This document shows, in pieces, positions 7,627-15,125 of a stretch of 35,325 bases of DNA; position 1 is the stretch's first letter, and each line of letters starts with the position of its first letter. The notes beneath the pieces were generated by a model. It searched no databases. It was not told where the DNA came from and worked only from the letters and a program-made list of their open reading frames with translations. Source of the DNA: Gammaproteobacteria bacterium (GTDB taxonomy: Bacteria; Pseudomonadota; Gammaproteobacteria; JABDGN01); NCBI GenBank assembly GCA_013285995.1, contig JABDGN010000012.1:1-35325 (forward strand). Direction: 5' to 3'. Made by a program: the position numbers and the translations under genes.

Positions 7627-7962
7627 CTAAGTTGTTACCAGGATCACTTTACGAGGATCCGGTGCCTGTAATTGCAATTGATTACTTGCAATTTGTTCAA
7701 TTCGCGCTTGCGTCGACCAAGCGCTTTGTTCTAACAATAATTGCCCGTATTCGGTTTGCAATTGCACTTGATGCGATTGCTCGTTTTGCGTTGCAATATA
7801 TAAACGACGATTTAAATCTTTACTATAAACGACGGCTAAGCCGGATACAAAAACAGCAACCCCTAACAAAATAACGATAAACAATTGTTTGGTAAAAAAC
7901 ACTTCCCAAGCATTTTCACTCCCATATAAAGTTTGAGCTAATGCACGTGATGCGGCGTTCAT
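7627..7962 (-). CDS. ftsL: Cell division protein FtsL
   Basis: A small bitopic divisome protein that pairs with FtsB and FtsQ and activates FtsWI. The 111 residues have a short cytoplasmic tail, one membrane helix (about 27-47) and a periplasmic heptad-rich coiled coil (NEQSHQVQLQTEYGQLLLEQ and onwards), ending in the typical APDPRKVI region. FtsL sequences vary widely, but the position between rsmH and ftsI is diagnostic. The ATG has a strong Shine-Dalgarno (AAGGAGGA) ten bases upstream. Confidence 0.93.
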   Translation of the reverse strand: MNAASRALAQTLYGSENAWEVFFTKQLFIVILLGVAVFVSGLAVVYSKDLNRRLYIATQNEQSHQVQLQTEYGQLLLEQSAWSTQARIEQIASNQLQLQAPDPRKVILVTT

Positions 7963-7994
7963 GATGAAGCTTCCTCCTTAAAATAATTTCTCAC

Positions 7995-8014
7995 GGGCCG
8001 CTCACGAGCGGCCC
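7995..8014. repeat. Intercistronic hairpin between rsmH and ftsL
   Basis: A perfect eight-pair GC-rich stem GGGCCGCT/AGCGGCCC with a CACG loop lies in the 59-base gap between rsmH and ftsL. There is no T-run after it in the direction of transcription, so a full terminator is unlikely. It may act as an mRNA processing or stability element, or be a REP-like repeat. Confidence 0.7.
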
Positions 8015-8021
8015 CTACAAT

Positions 8022-8948
8022 TTAGTTTTTTTCGGCAATCCGCAAAATCGCACTGCGACTGCGCGGATTGCTACTTACTTCTGTACCATTTGCTTTTTGT
8101 GCCCGCCCTATCACTTGTAAGTGTGGCGCGCTATTTTTTAATTGCTGCTTTGTTAACGGTAAATTTCGCGGCACATTTTGCACTTGATGTTGTGCCTGCA
8201 TAAATTGTTTTACCAAGCGATCTTCCAGCGAGTGAAAACTAATCACAGCTAGTCGACCACCCGATTTTAATATCTCTACACTGTGTTGCAATGCCGTTTT
8301 TAATTCACCAAACTCATCGTTAATCGCAATACGTAAGGCTTGAAAGCTGCGCGTTGCAGGATGCTTGTGCGGTTCCCATTTGGGATTAGCCTTCGCCACA
8401 ATTTCTGCCAATTGCCGTGTGGTCGTAATCGCTGCAATTTCACGCGCTGTGATGATCGCTTTAGCAATACGTCTGGCAAACCGCTCTTCACCATATTCAA
8501 ACAACACTTGACTCAAGCTTGGTTCATCAACTTGTGCTAACCATTGTGCCGCTGTTTGACCGCGCGAAGTATCCATCCGCATATCCAGTGGACCTTCTTT
8601 GGTGAAACTAAAGCCGCGCTCTTCTTCATCCAATTGAGGTGATGACACCCCTAAATCAAATAAAATGCCATCAACTTGCCCGACTACATTCTCTGTTTGC
8701 GCGATAGTTGTTAACTCGCTAAACGGCGCATGGAAAATATGTAAGCGCGGATCTGCCAAGGCCTTAGCACTGGCTACCGCGCTTGGATCGCGATCAATTG
8801 CGATTAACTTTCCCTCAGCATTTAACTGCTGCAAAATCGCTTTGCTGTGTCCACCGCGCCCAAAGGTTGCGTCGAGATAAATTCCTGCTGGATTAATGTT
8901 TAAACCAACGATTACCTCATTCAACAGCACTGGAATATGTTCGGCCAT
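8022..8948 (-). CDS. rsmH: 16S rRNA (cytosine1402-N4)-methyltransferase RsmH
   Basis: Methylates N4 of C1402 in the 16S rRNA decoding centre using SAM. The fold is typical: HIPVLLNEV at the N-terminus, the SAM-binding DATFGRGGHS near residue 26, GILFDLGVSSPQLD, and near the end GGRLAVISFHSLEDR, with NPRSRSAILR at the C-terminus. I place the start at the ATG at 8948 (308 aa), preceded by GAAAGA, rather than the TTG twelve bases upstream. It belongs to the mraZ-rsmH-ftsL-ftsI block. Unusually, over 300 bases of repeat DNA separate it from mraZ. Confidence 0.96.
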   Translation of the reverse strand: MAEHIPVLLNEVIVGLNINPAGIYLDATFGRGGHSKAILQQLNAEGKLIAIDRDPSAVASAKALADPRLHIFHAPFSELTTIAQTENVVGQVDGILFDLGVSSPQLDEEERGFSFTKEGPLDMRMDTSRGQTAAQWLAQVDEPSLSQVLFEYGEERFARRIAKAIITAREIAAITTTRQLAEIVAKANPKWEPHKHPATRSFQALRIAINDEFGELKTALQHSVEILKSGGRLAVISFHSLEDRLVKQFMQAQHQVQNVPRNLPLTKQQLKNSAPHLQVIGRAQKANGTEVSSNPRSRSAILRIAEKN

Positions 8949-8968
8949 AAATTCTTTCAATTTTTGCC

Positions 8969-9285
8969 GTCATTCCCGCGCAAGCGGGAATCCAGACTCA
9001 ATCTTGAACAGCCTGGATCCCGGATATCCCGCACTTAAATTTGTAATAAGAGAAAGTAAAATTATTCACTTAACTAGGGTCTGTTTACAATTACAAACCC
9101 TGCTGCAAATGCAGCGTGATTGGCTCTAATTTACCCAAATTTTCGTCGTATAGAATAACTATATTTCCTCAAATTTGGCTAAATTAGCGCTCAATCATCT
9201 GCATTTTCGCGACGGCTTTGTAATTGTAAACAGACCCTAAATTCCCTCTTACCAACAGATTTAAGTGCGGGATTCCGGGATGACG
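8969..9285. repeat. Palindromic repeat element (GTCAT...ATGAC ends), interrupted by a MITE
   Basis: The element begins GTCAT (8969-8973) and ends ATGAC (9281-9285). Inside, CCCGGA plus ATCCCGCACTTAAAT (9019-9040, with one bulged base) is the inverted copy of 9260-9280. Left of this is a hairpin ATTCCCGC-GCAA-GCGGGAAT (8972-8991), like the dispersed ATTCCC/GGGAAT repeats of other proteobacteria. Without the inserted MITE (9075-9240) the element would be about 151-153 bp, close to the 165-bp element at 28375-28539, which has the same ends. Together these two elements fill the mraZ-rsmH gap; no gene is seen in it. Confidence 0.7.
9075..9240. mobile_element. 166-bp MITE with perfect 23-bp terminal inverted repeats
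   Basis: The ends at 9075-9097 and 9218-9240 are perfect inverted copies beginning TAGGGTCTG. The similarity continues inward imperfectly (ATGCAG, TGATTG, CTAATTT, CCAAATTT on both arms), so the whole element is one long imperfect palindrome. Both ends begin with TA, which could be a duplicated TA target as made by Tc1/mariner-IS630-type or some IS5-type transposases. It encodes no protein and needs a transposase in trans. It lies inside the GTCAT/ATGAC element. Confidence 0.85.
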
Positions 9286-9296
9286 AATCTTGCACA

Positions 9297-9755
9297 TTAC
9301 AGCGCTAAGTTTTTCAACGCATCCGGCAAACTTTCTATTTCAGCCAGTGGCTCGGCCAACCAGGTTTCGCGACCTTGTTTCCACTGCGCTTCGCTCCACA
9401 CTTCAAATTTATTACCCTGCCCAATCAAGGCAACAGACTTTTCTAAACCGGCATATTCACGCAAGGGCGGTGGCACCAATAAGCGCCCTGCTGCATCTAA
9501 TTCCACTTCAGTTGCATGCCCAATTAATAAGCGTTGAATCCGCCGCGCTTGAGCGTCAAAACTCGGTAATACCGTTAATTTTTTTTCGATTTCTAACCAA
9601 ATGGGTAAGGGGTATAAAAGCAAGCAGGCTTGTTCAGTATCGATGGTGAAAATAAGGCGATTTGCACACAATTCTTGCAAAGGTTGCCGATAACGACTCG
9701 GAATGGCCAAGCGTCCTTTTGGATCGAGTTGAACAGAATTAAGTCCGCGAAACAT
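9297..9755 (-). CDS. mraZ: Transcriptional regulator MraZ
   Basis: A SpoVT/AbrB-type DNA-binding protein that forms ring oligomers and represses its own dcw operon. The 152 residues match the usual length exactly. The two tandem AbrB-like motifs are LDPKGRLAIPSRYR (about 10-23) and LDAAGRLLVPPPLREY in the second half. The ATG at 9755 lies directly after four 10-bp operator repeats, and the last repeat carries the weak ribosome site (TAGGTAA). Confidence 0.97.
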   Translation of the reverse strand: MFRGLNSVQLDPKGRLAIPSRYRQPLQELCANRLIFTIDTEQACLLLYPLPIWLEIEKKLTVLPSFDAQARRIQRLLIGHATEVELDAAGRLLVPPPLREYAGLEKSVALIGQGNKFEVWSEAQWKQGRETWLAEPLAEIESLPDALKNLAL

Positions 9756-9757
9756 GA

Positions 9758-9797
9758 TTACCTACACTTTTACCCACTTTTTACCACATACCTACAC
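9758..9797 (-). promoter_or_regulatory. MraZ operator: four tandem 10-bp repeats
   Basis: On the minus strand four consecutive decamers read GTGTAGGTAT, GTGGTAAAAA, GTGGGTAAAA and GTGTAGGTAA. Each begins with GTG, at an exact 10-base period. MraZ is known to bind GTGGG-like repeats at 10-base spacing upstream of its gene. The array runs from the -10 box to just before the ATG, so binding should block both transcription and ribosome access. Confidence 0.9.
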
Positions 9798-9824
9798 TAT
9801 AGGCAGAAAAACAACTTTTTGCAA
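9796..9824 (-). promoter_or_regulatory. mraZ operon promoter
   Basis: On the minus strand, -35 TTGCAA (9819-9824), a spacer of exactly 17 bases, then -10 TATAGT (9796-9801). The predicted start of transcription falls near 9789, inside the first MraZ repeat, giving a leader of about 34 bases. This arrangement fits autorepression by MraZ. Confidence 0.8.
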
Positions 9825-9960
9825 GTGGTAATAGTCTGTTTCAACCGGTTGCGTTCAAAAATTGAACAAAAAAGATACCGCGGCTAACTGCGTGATATTT
9901 ATTTTTATAATTTTTGTAGTGATAGGAAAAGGGAAAGCTTTTTTATACAGCGCTGGTTTG

Positions 9961-11283
9961 TTAATTTGTGGTGCCCTGTGTATTATTTGTATTATTAGAC
10001 TTTTTTAAGTTCATTAGTTTTTCGGCAATTTGAATTTCTAAACCGCGATTCACCGGCCGATAATAATTTTTTTCCTTCATCTCATCCGGAAAATATTTTT
10101 CTCCGGCCGCATAAGCATCGGGTTCGTTATGCGCATAGCGATAACCTTTACCGTAATCTAACGCTTTCATTAATTTGGTGGGAGCATTTCTAAACCGCAG
10201 TGGCACAGGCAGTGAGCCTTGCGTTTTTATATCAGAGAGCACTTCTTTATACGCCACATACACCGCATTACTTTTCGGTGCACAGGCCAAATAGACAACC
10301 GCTTGCGCGAGGGCTAATTCGCCTTCGGGACTGCCTAAACGCTCATATGCATTGGCGGCATTCATTGTAATTTCTAAAGCGCGTGGATCGGCATTGCCGA
10401 TATCTTCACTGGCCATGCGAATAATGCGACGCGCTAAATAGCGCGGCTCACAGCCCCCATCCAACATCCGCACTAACCAATATAAAGCCGCATCGGGATC
10501 CGAACCGCGCACGGCTTTATGCAACACCGAAATTTGATCATAAAAATCTTCACCCTTGTTATCAAACCGTCGCACGCCTTCGGTCAGAGTTTGACTTAAA
10601 ATTTCTTGTGTAACTTCAGCTTTTTCACCTACAACTTCAGCGATTATTTCCAATAAATTTAATGCGGCGCGCGCATCGCCATCGGCAAATTCAGCTAACT
10701 GCTGTTGTAATTCTATCGGGAAATTGAGTGCCCATGCACCTAAACCGCGCTCTGCATCGTGCAACGCTTGCTGAATAATTTTTTCGATGTCTTGTTTCGT
10801 TAGGGCTTTTAACACATACACGCGGGCCCGTGATAGCAAAGCGTTATTTAACGCAAAAGAAGGATTTTCAGTCGTCGCACCAATAAAAGTGAAAGTACCC
10901 GCCTCGACATGTGGCAATAAAGCATCTTGTTGCGATTTGTTAAAATGATGCACTTCATCGATAAACAATAAAGTTTTTTTACCTTGTGCAGCGTTGGCTT
11001 GCGCAATTTCGACTGCATTGCGAATTTCTTTTACGCCACTCAGTACCGCTGACAAACTGATGAACTCTGCTTTGGCTTGCTGTGCGATGATATGCGCTAA
11101 CGTCGTTTTTCCCGTGCCGGGTGGTCCCCACAAAATGAGTGAATGCAATTTACCTTGTTCAATGGCGTTGTATAAAGGTTTATTAGGTGCCAATAAATGC
11201 GCTTGGCCAATAAACTCTTGTAAAGTACGCGGCCGCATGCGGGCGGCAAGGGGTTGATGAAACGAGTCTATAGTAATGGGCAT
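9961..11283 (-). CDS. rarA: Replication-associated recombination protein A (RarA/MgsA), AAA+ ATPase
   Basis: A clamp-loader-like AAA+ ATPase acting at stalled replication forks. The 440 residues are the standard length. Walker A is GPPGTGKT (about 53-60), Walker B FIDEVHHF (about 107-114), and the sensor region GATTENPSFALNNALLSRARVYVLK is typical of RarA/WRNIP1. The C-terminal tetramerisation region includes GCEPRYLARRIIRMASEDIGNADP and AVYLACAPKSN-like segments. In many gammaproteobacteria rarA directly follows lolA; here a toxin-antitoxin pair lies between them on the opposite strand. A possible -10 (TATAAT, 11334-11339 on the minus strand) lies upstream. Confidence 0.97.
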   Translation of the reverse strand: MPITIDSFHQPLAARMRPRTLQEFIGQAHLLAPNKPLYNAIEQGKLHSLILWGPPGTGKTTLAHIIAQQAKAEFISLSAVLSGVKEIRNAVEIAQANAAQGKKTLLFIDEVHHFNKSQQDALLPHVEAGTFTFIGATTENPSFALNNALLSRARVYVLKALTKQDIEKIIQQALHDAERGLGAWALNFPIELQQQLAEFADGDARAALNLLEIIAEVVGEKAEVTQEILSQTLTEGVRRFDNKGEDFYDQISVLHKAVRGSDPDAALYWLVRMLDGGCEPRYLARRIIRMASEDIGNADPRALEITMNAANAYERLGSPEGELALAQAVVYLACAPKSNAVYVAYKEVLSDIKTQGSLPVPLRFRNAPTKLMKALDYGKGYRYAHNEPDAYAAGEKYFPDEMKEKNYYRPVNRGLEIQIAEKLMNLKKSNNTNNTQGTTN

Positions 11284-11352
11284 AATTAAATTTGCATATT
11301 GAGAATTAAATGTATAAAATTGCGTTGTTAAAGATTATACTCCCATATTGAA

Positions 11353-11381
11353 TTGACAACCAGGTAGTTATAGGTAATACT
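11353..11381 (+). promoter_or_regulatory. Promoter of the toxin-antitoxin operon
   Basis: A perfect -35 TTGACA (11353-11358), a 17-base spacer and a weaker -10 AATACT (11376-11381). The -10 overlaps the first half-site of the operator, so repressor binding would cover it. Confidence 0.65.
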
Positions 11382-11383
11382 TT

Positions 11384-11400
11384 TTAATACTAAGTATTAA
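11384..11400. promoter_or_regulatory. Palindromic operator of the toxin-antitoxin operon
   Basis: TTAATACT-A-AGTATTAA is a perfect 17-base palindrome ending three bases before the antitoxin Shine-Dalgarno. A third half-site TAATACT lies upstream at 11375-11381. This is a typical layout for cooperative binding of ribbon-helix-helix antitoxin dimers and autoregulation by the toxin-antitoxin complex. Confidence 0.75.
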
Positions 11401-11413
11401 TTTGGAGAACATT

Positions 11414-11800
11414 ATGCCCACCGCTCATGCCCGTAAAATTTTAGTTGACTCACCTAAAGCGACACCTAAAAAAATCACTAAACCTAAATTGTCGGTGATA
11501 AAAAAAGAAACTATCGAAGAAGCCACAGGCTCACCACTGTCCGTTAAATTAGATGCAGCCGCTAAAAAACGCCTGCAAAAGCTTGGCAAATTAAAACAGC
11601 GCTCAGTGCATTGGCTGATGAAAGAAGCTATCTTACGTTACCTAGAGGAAGAAGAATATGAGGAAGAATTTAATCAGGAAACTGAAAGACGCTGGAAGGA
11701 TGTTGAAGAAGGCAAAGTAGTCAGTAACGAGGCAGTTATGGCTTGGCTTTCAACTTGGGGAACGGATCACCCCGCAGAGAGACCCGCATGTGGAACGTAA
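11414..11800 (+). CDS. Antitoxin, ribbon-helix-helix (CopG/ParD-like)
   Basis: 128 residues from the ATG at 11414, chosen because GGAG sits at 11404-11407; the TTG at 11402 lies upstream of that site. A basic, Lys/Pro-rich N-terminal tail of about 40 residues is followed by a ribbon-helix-helix domain: SPLSVKLDAAAKKRLQKLGKLKQRSVHWLMKEAILRYLEEEE. The beta strand, two helices and the conserved RSxxWLxxEAI are visible. The acidic C-terminal helix probably wraps the toxin. The N-terminal tail is unusual, since such antitoxins are often about 80-95 residues. The end overlaps the toxin start by 13 bases. Confidence 0.85.
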   Translation: MPTAHARKILVDSPKATPKKITKPKLSVIKKETIEEATGSPLSVKLDAAAKKRLQKLGKLKQRSVHWLMKEAILRYLEEEEYEEEFNQETERRWKDVEEGKVVSNEAVMAWLSTWGTDHPAERPACGT

Positions 11801-12075
11801 TTTGGCTAAACAGCGCAATTGGAGATCTTATGCGGCTTGATAAATTTTTAGAAGATAAAAGTCCCCGTGCCGCACAAAAAGCTTATCAAGCAATACAAGA
11901 AAATATTGCCTTACTAACAAACACTCCCTTAATTGGCAAGCCCGTTAAGGCAAAACCTAGCTATCGTGATTTATTCATTAGATTTGGAGCAGCTGGGTAT
12001 GTACTGCGTTATCGCACTCTGCAAAATAACATCTACATTTCAGAGTTACGTCATTATCGGGAAAATAAATTTTAA
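11788..12075 (+). CDS. ParE/RelE-superfamily toxin
   Basis: 95 residues from the ATG at 11788 (MWNVIWLNSAIGDL), the normal size for ParE-type toxins; the longer frame from 11743 would add an unrelated 15-residue leader inside the antitoxin gene. The protein has the family pattern: an N-terminal strand, helix DLMRLDKFLEDKSPRAAQKAYQ, then PLIGKPVKAKPSYRDLFIRFGAAGYVLRYR and a final strand with ISELRHYRENKF. ParE members poison gyrase and RelE members cut mRNA; the sequence alone favours ParE because of the PxxGxPV/RxLFIRFG pattern. The stop overlaps the lolA stop from the other strand. Confidence 0.88.
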   Translation: MWNVIWLNSAIGDLMRLDKFLEDKSPRAAQKAYQAIQENIALLTNTPLIGKPVKAKPSYRDLFIRFGAAGYVLRYRTLQNNIYISELRHYRENKF

Positions 12076-12674
12076 CCTTGCACAACGTCGACGCCCTGCG
12101 GCGGAACAAACACAAAATCACTGGCAGTGACTGCCACATTAGTTTTAAGTTGCGTGAAGTGCAACTCGGTTTTTTGGCCTAAATTATCAAACAAGGTCAT
12201 ACCGACAATCGTGTTATTAGAAAAATATAAATTAATATCAGTGAAATTCGTATCGCTCTGTTTAGCATGCAGATAATAAACATTGCCTCTACCCGTAATA
12301 ATAAAATCTTTTATGAGCGCATTAGTGTCACCACTTAAAATAGCGAGCGGTGTTGCAGCAATCGCTTTACCGACTGACTTCACAACCACTTGTTCTAAAT
12401 CGGCATCATAAGTCCAAATTTTCTGCCCATTACTCACTACTAATTGATTCATCGGTTTTAGCACTTGCCAACGAAATTGATTAGGGCGCGCCAAGATAAA
12501 CTGACCACTGCTTTGATCAATCACTGTCCCGCTCTCATCATAAATTTTTTGTACAAAATTAGCTTGTAAAGTAGAAGTATTTTGCAATAACTGGGCTAAT
12601 TGCTGCGTAGGCGTAGCGGCCAATAATATAAAAGGCCAACAGAGAAAAAGAACAAGACTTAGGATTTTTTTCAT
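12072..12674 (-). CDS. lolA: Outer-membrane lipoprotein carrier protein LolA
   Basis: The periplasmic chaperone that carries lipoproteins from LolCDE to LolB. The 200 residues have a signal peptide (MKK, hydrophobic core, LLAA cleavage near residue 19). The mature start TPTQQLAQLLQNTSTLQANFVQ is typical of LolA, followed by SGQFILARPNQFRWQV and SNGQKIWTYDADLEQVVV. Its last bases overlap the toxin gene tail to tail. It has its own extended -10 promoter and lies directly downstream of the O-antigen cluster. Confidence 0.94.
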   Translation of the reverse strand: MKKILSLVLFLCWPFILLAATPTQQLAQLLQNTSTLQANFVQKIYDESGTVIDQSSGQFILARPNQFRWQVLKPMNQLVVSNGQKIWTYDADLEQVVVKSVGKAIAATPLAILSGDTNALIKDFIITGRGNVYYLHAKQSDTNFTDINLYFSNNTIVGMTLFDNLGQKTELHFTQLKTNVAVTASDFVFVPPQGVDVVQG

Positions 12675-12708
12675 TGGAGTTTTAAAATGTAAATGTTTTA
12701 GATTGGAA

Positions 12709-12717
12709 ATTATAACA
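12709..12717 (-). promoter_or_regulatory. Extended -10 promoter of lolA
   Basis: On the minus strand TGTTATAAT, identical to the extended -10 before the DUF1289 gene. The expected transcription start is near 12702, about 28 bases before the lolA ATG. There is no good -35. A small inverted repeat (CACAAGAA 12749-12756, TTCTTGTG 12768-12775) lies between this promoter and the end of the glycosyltransferase gene. Confidence 0.5.
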
Positions 12718-12782
12718 CAAAACTATTCTATACTCTGAGTTATCGCGACACAAGAATGTCATATAAATTCTTGTGCAATAAA

Positions 12783-13898
12783 CTAAAAGCTAGAACCGCT
12801 AATCTGCTTATAACATTCCACATAACTTGAAACCATTTTCTCAGCCGTGAATTTATCTAAGTAATGCTGATAACTTGCTTGTCCCATTTTTTGGGTAAGT
12901 TTATCATCAGTAAAAATTTTTTTAATCGCCTCACCAAGCATCACAGAATTATTAGGTTCAACCACAAAACCGGTGACCTTGTCTTGATTAATAAAACTGG
13001 TACCCGTCCCCAATTCCGTTGAAATAAGAGGCTTAGCACACATAGCGCCTTCTAATAAGGCGATGCCAAACGCTTCAGCTCTGACAATAGAGGGCAATAC
13101 GACGGCACGCGATAATTGCAACAAAGCAGATTTATCATCATCATCCACTGCCCCTACAAAATGCACATTTTGTAATTTATTTTTGGCAACTTGTTGCTTA
13201 AGCTTTTTTTCCAAAGGTCCCTTACCAATTAAAACCAAAGGTACAGCAAAATAATGCAGTGCTTCTAATAATACTGAAATACCTTTGTAATATCGAAACT
13301 GCCCGATAAATAATAAAAAATTATTGCCTACCTTGCTCTGCCAGTATTGCATTCGGTCGGATTTAACTACTGGTTTTGGCATGCCAAAGGGAATAACTGC
13401 TATCTTGCTACGATAAGGAACTAAGTCGCGGCTGGTTGTTGCTAAATTAGACGAAGAAACTATAATTTTATCCACTTTATTAAAAAAACTGCGCATTACA
13501 GGCAAATAGAAAATTTTTAAAAATTTTTGGTTAAAAATATCTGCATGATAACTAACAATAATTTTAACCTTTTTATTAGGGTTCAATAAACTTACCACAT
13601 CGCCAAATGGCCAGGGATAATGAAAATGAAGAATATCGTATTGCTCGATTATTTTTTTATACACTGCCAATAGCTCGAGACTAACCGGGCACGAAGCCGC
13701 AGTAAAAGTCGTCTTAACTCTTAGCACTTCTACACCCTCAATGTGAATAACTTCAAATTTTTCTGTAGTTGAACTTGTCACTAACAAAGAATTTTTAATG
13801 CCCAGCAGGGAGGTTTTGTTCACCAGTGTTGTAATTACCTGTTCAATACCCCCCATAGTATCAGGCATAAAGGTTTTATAGAAATGGAGAATTCTCAT
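12783..13898 (-). CDS. Glycosyltransferase, GT4 family
   Basis: 371 residues with the two-Rossmann GT-B fold. The N-terminus MRILHFYKTFMPDTMGGIEQVI is the glycine-rich acceptor-side loop of GT4 enzymes. The C-terminal half has FIGQFRYYKGISVLLEAL and the donor-binding EX7E motif EAFGIALLE, then GTSFI and GFVVEPNNS. It is a cytosolic enzyme expected to add one sugar from an NDP donor to the lipid-linked O-unit. It is the last gene of the polysaccharide cluster in transcription order. The sugar cannot be assigned from sequence. Confidence 0.9.
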   Translation of the reverse strand: MRILHFYKTFMPDTMGGIEQVITTLVNKTSLLGIKNSLLVTSSTTEKFEVIHIEGVEVLRVKTTFTAASCPVSLELLAVYKKIIEQYDILHFHYPWPFGDVVSLLNPNKKVKIIVSYHADIFNQKFLKIFYLPVMRSFFNKVDKIIVSSSNLATTSRDLVPYRSKIAVIPFGMPKPVVKSDRMQYWQSKVGNNFLLFIGQFRYYKGISVLLEALHYFAVPLVLIGKGPLEKKLKQQVAKNKLQNVHFVGAVDDDDKSALLQLSRAVVLPSIVRAEAFGIALLEGAMCAKPLISTELGTGTSFINQDKVTGFVVEPNNSVMLGEAIKKIFTDDKLTQKMGQASYQHYLDKFTAEKMVSSYVECYKQISGSSF

Positions 13899-13928
13899 AA
13901 TTTATATACTGCTCACGAACGTTTATGA

Positions 13929-15104
13929 TTAGGCACTTACAATGTCTTCGAAGAGACTAACATTTTTTTCCATACTATGGACATCTGCCACATATTTTCG
14001 GGCTGATTTTTTTAACTCTTCTCTAACTGCTTTATTCTCATTTAGAAATAACATTTTTTTGTTTATTTCATCCGGGGTTTCAGCGATCAATAAAACTGAT
14101 TTATCCACTATCCCTTCAGAACCAATTTCATTAGTAATAACTATTTTTCCTCTCGCTAAAGATTCTAAAATTTTCAACCGCACTCCTCCGCCGGTTAATA
14201 CAGGCGCCAAAACATAACCAGCCTTTTGAAAATAAGGTTCCGTATCTGGAACTTCGCCTATAAATTTAACCCCTGCAATTGAGCTGGCCAAATTGATAAG
14301 ATCAGCCGGTGCGTTTCTGCCTAATATAGTTAGAGTTAAGTTTTGGTTATACTCTTTCAAAGCAGGGAAGATTTTATTAAGAATATAATAAATAGCTTCT
14401 TTATTTGGCATCCATTTATAATCACCTAAAAATAACAAATTATCATAGTCTTCCTGAGCTGAATTAACGAAAGGAAATTGTGTTAAATCCATATAAAGAG
14501 GTCGATAAACCACATTGTCACAATTTTTTGCAATTAAATATTCAGCTTCGCTTTCACTTTGTGTATAGGCTCGCGATACTTTATTAACCACCCCTACTTC
14601 ACGTTGCATAATTTTTTTATATTCATTTTTATAAAAAAATCTTTTTAAGCCACATGCTTGCTCATATTTATTTTTCCATATTAAAGTTTCGAGCGCTGAG
14701 AGGTCAACCAGCGTTTTTTTTCCAGATGTATACTTCCCTATATAAGAGCCTGTATAGAAACTATATGCATGTAAAACATCATATTGATTAACTACCGTAT
14801 CCAAACAATACTTTGCTGCTTTAGAAGAAAAGCGTTCGGCAACCATGGAACGATTTAATAGGAGCGCTTTAAAAATAGCCCACCACTTATTGGGAAGAGA
14901 AAAATAATAAATATTTTTTAACTGGAAGCGTGCAGATAATTGTGCTGAGGCGCTGCCTTTCTTATCTTTATCATCAAGTATCAGTAAAGAAACTTCATGG
15001 CCCATTTTTAAATAAATATCGATGATACTTGCCATGGCTATTTTGGAACCTAAATTAGCAGGAATAGGACTACGAGGACAAATAAATAGAATACTTTTTT
15101 TCAT
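13929..15104 (-). CDS. Glycosyltransferase, GT4-like
   Basis: 391 residues. The N-terminus ILFICPRSPIPANLGSKI is the loop of sugar transferases of this group, and the C-terminal domain has FLGDYKWMPNKEAI, FIGEVPDT and VLAPVLTGGGVRLKILESLARGKIVITNEIGSEGI, the donor-site region of GT4 proteins. No membrane span is seen. It lies between the WbsX gene (21-base gap) and the terminal GT4 gene, presumably in one transcript. AT content is higher than in the housekeeping genes to the left, as usual in O-antigen clusters. Donor and acceptor unknown. Confidence 0.85.
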   Translation of the reverse strand: MKKSILFICPRSPIPANLGSKIAMASIIDIYLKMGHEVSLLILDDKDKKGSASAQLSARFQLKNIYYFSLPNKWWAIFKALLLNRSMVAERFSSKAAKYCLDTVVNQYDVLHAYSFYTGSYIGKYTSGKKTLVDLSALETLIWKNKYEQACGLKRFFYKNEYKKIMQREVGVVNKVSRAYTQSESEAEYLIAKNCDNVVYRPLYMDLTQFPFVNSAQEDYDNLLFLGDYKWMPNKEAIYYILNKIFPALKEYNQNLTLTILGRNAPADLINLASSIAGVKFIGEVPDTEPYFQKAGYVLAPVLTGGGVRLKILESLARGKIVITNEIGSEGIVDKSVLLIAETPDEINKKMLFLNENKAVREELKKSARKYVADVHSMEKNVSLFEDIVSA

Positions 15105-15125
15105 ATTGAGAGCGAGCTCTATCTC

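Noticed and set aside
8896..9129. 77-residue ORF across the repeat region upstream of rsmH
   Set aside because: It runs antisense into rsmH and through palindromic repeats, with no ribosome site or protein-like composition.
9853..9867. GTTCAA/TTGAAC hairpin as the rarA terminator
   Set aside because: It lies beyond the mraZ promoter region, about 95 bases after the rarA stop, and has no T-run on the right side.
9630..9887. 85-residue plus-strand ORF over the mraZ operator
   Set aside because: It covers mraZ antisense and the operator repeats; the decamer repeat explains the sequence better.
12749..12775. Intrinsic terminator after the last glycosyltransferase
   Set aside because: An eight-pair stem with an 11-base loop lies just past the stop, but no T-run follows on the minus strand.
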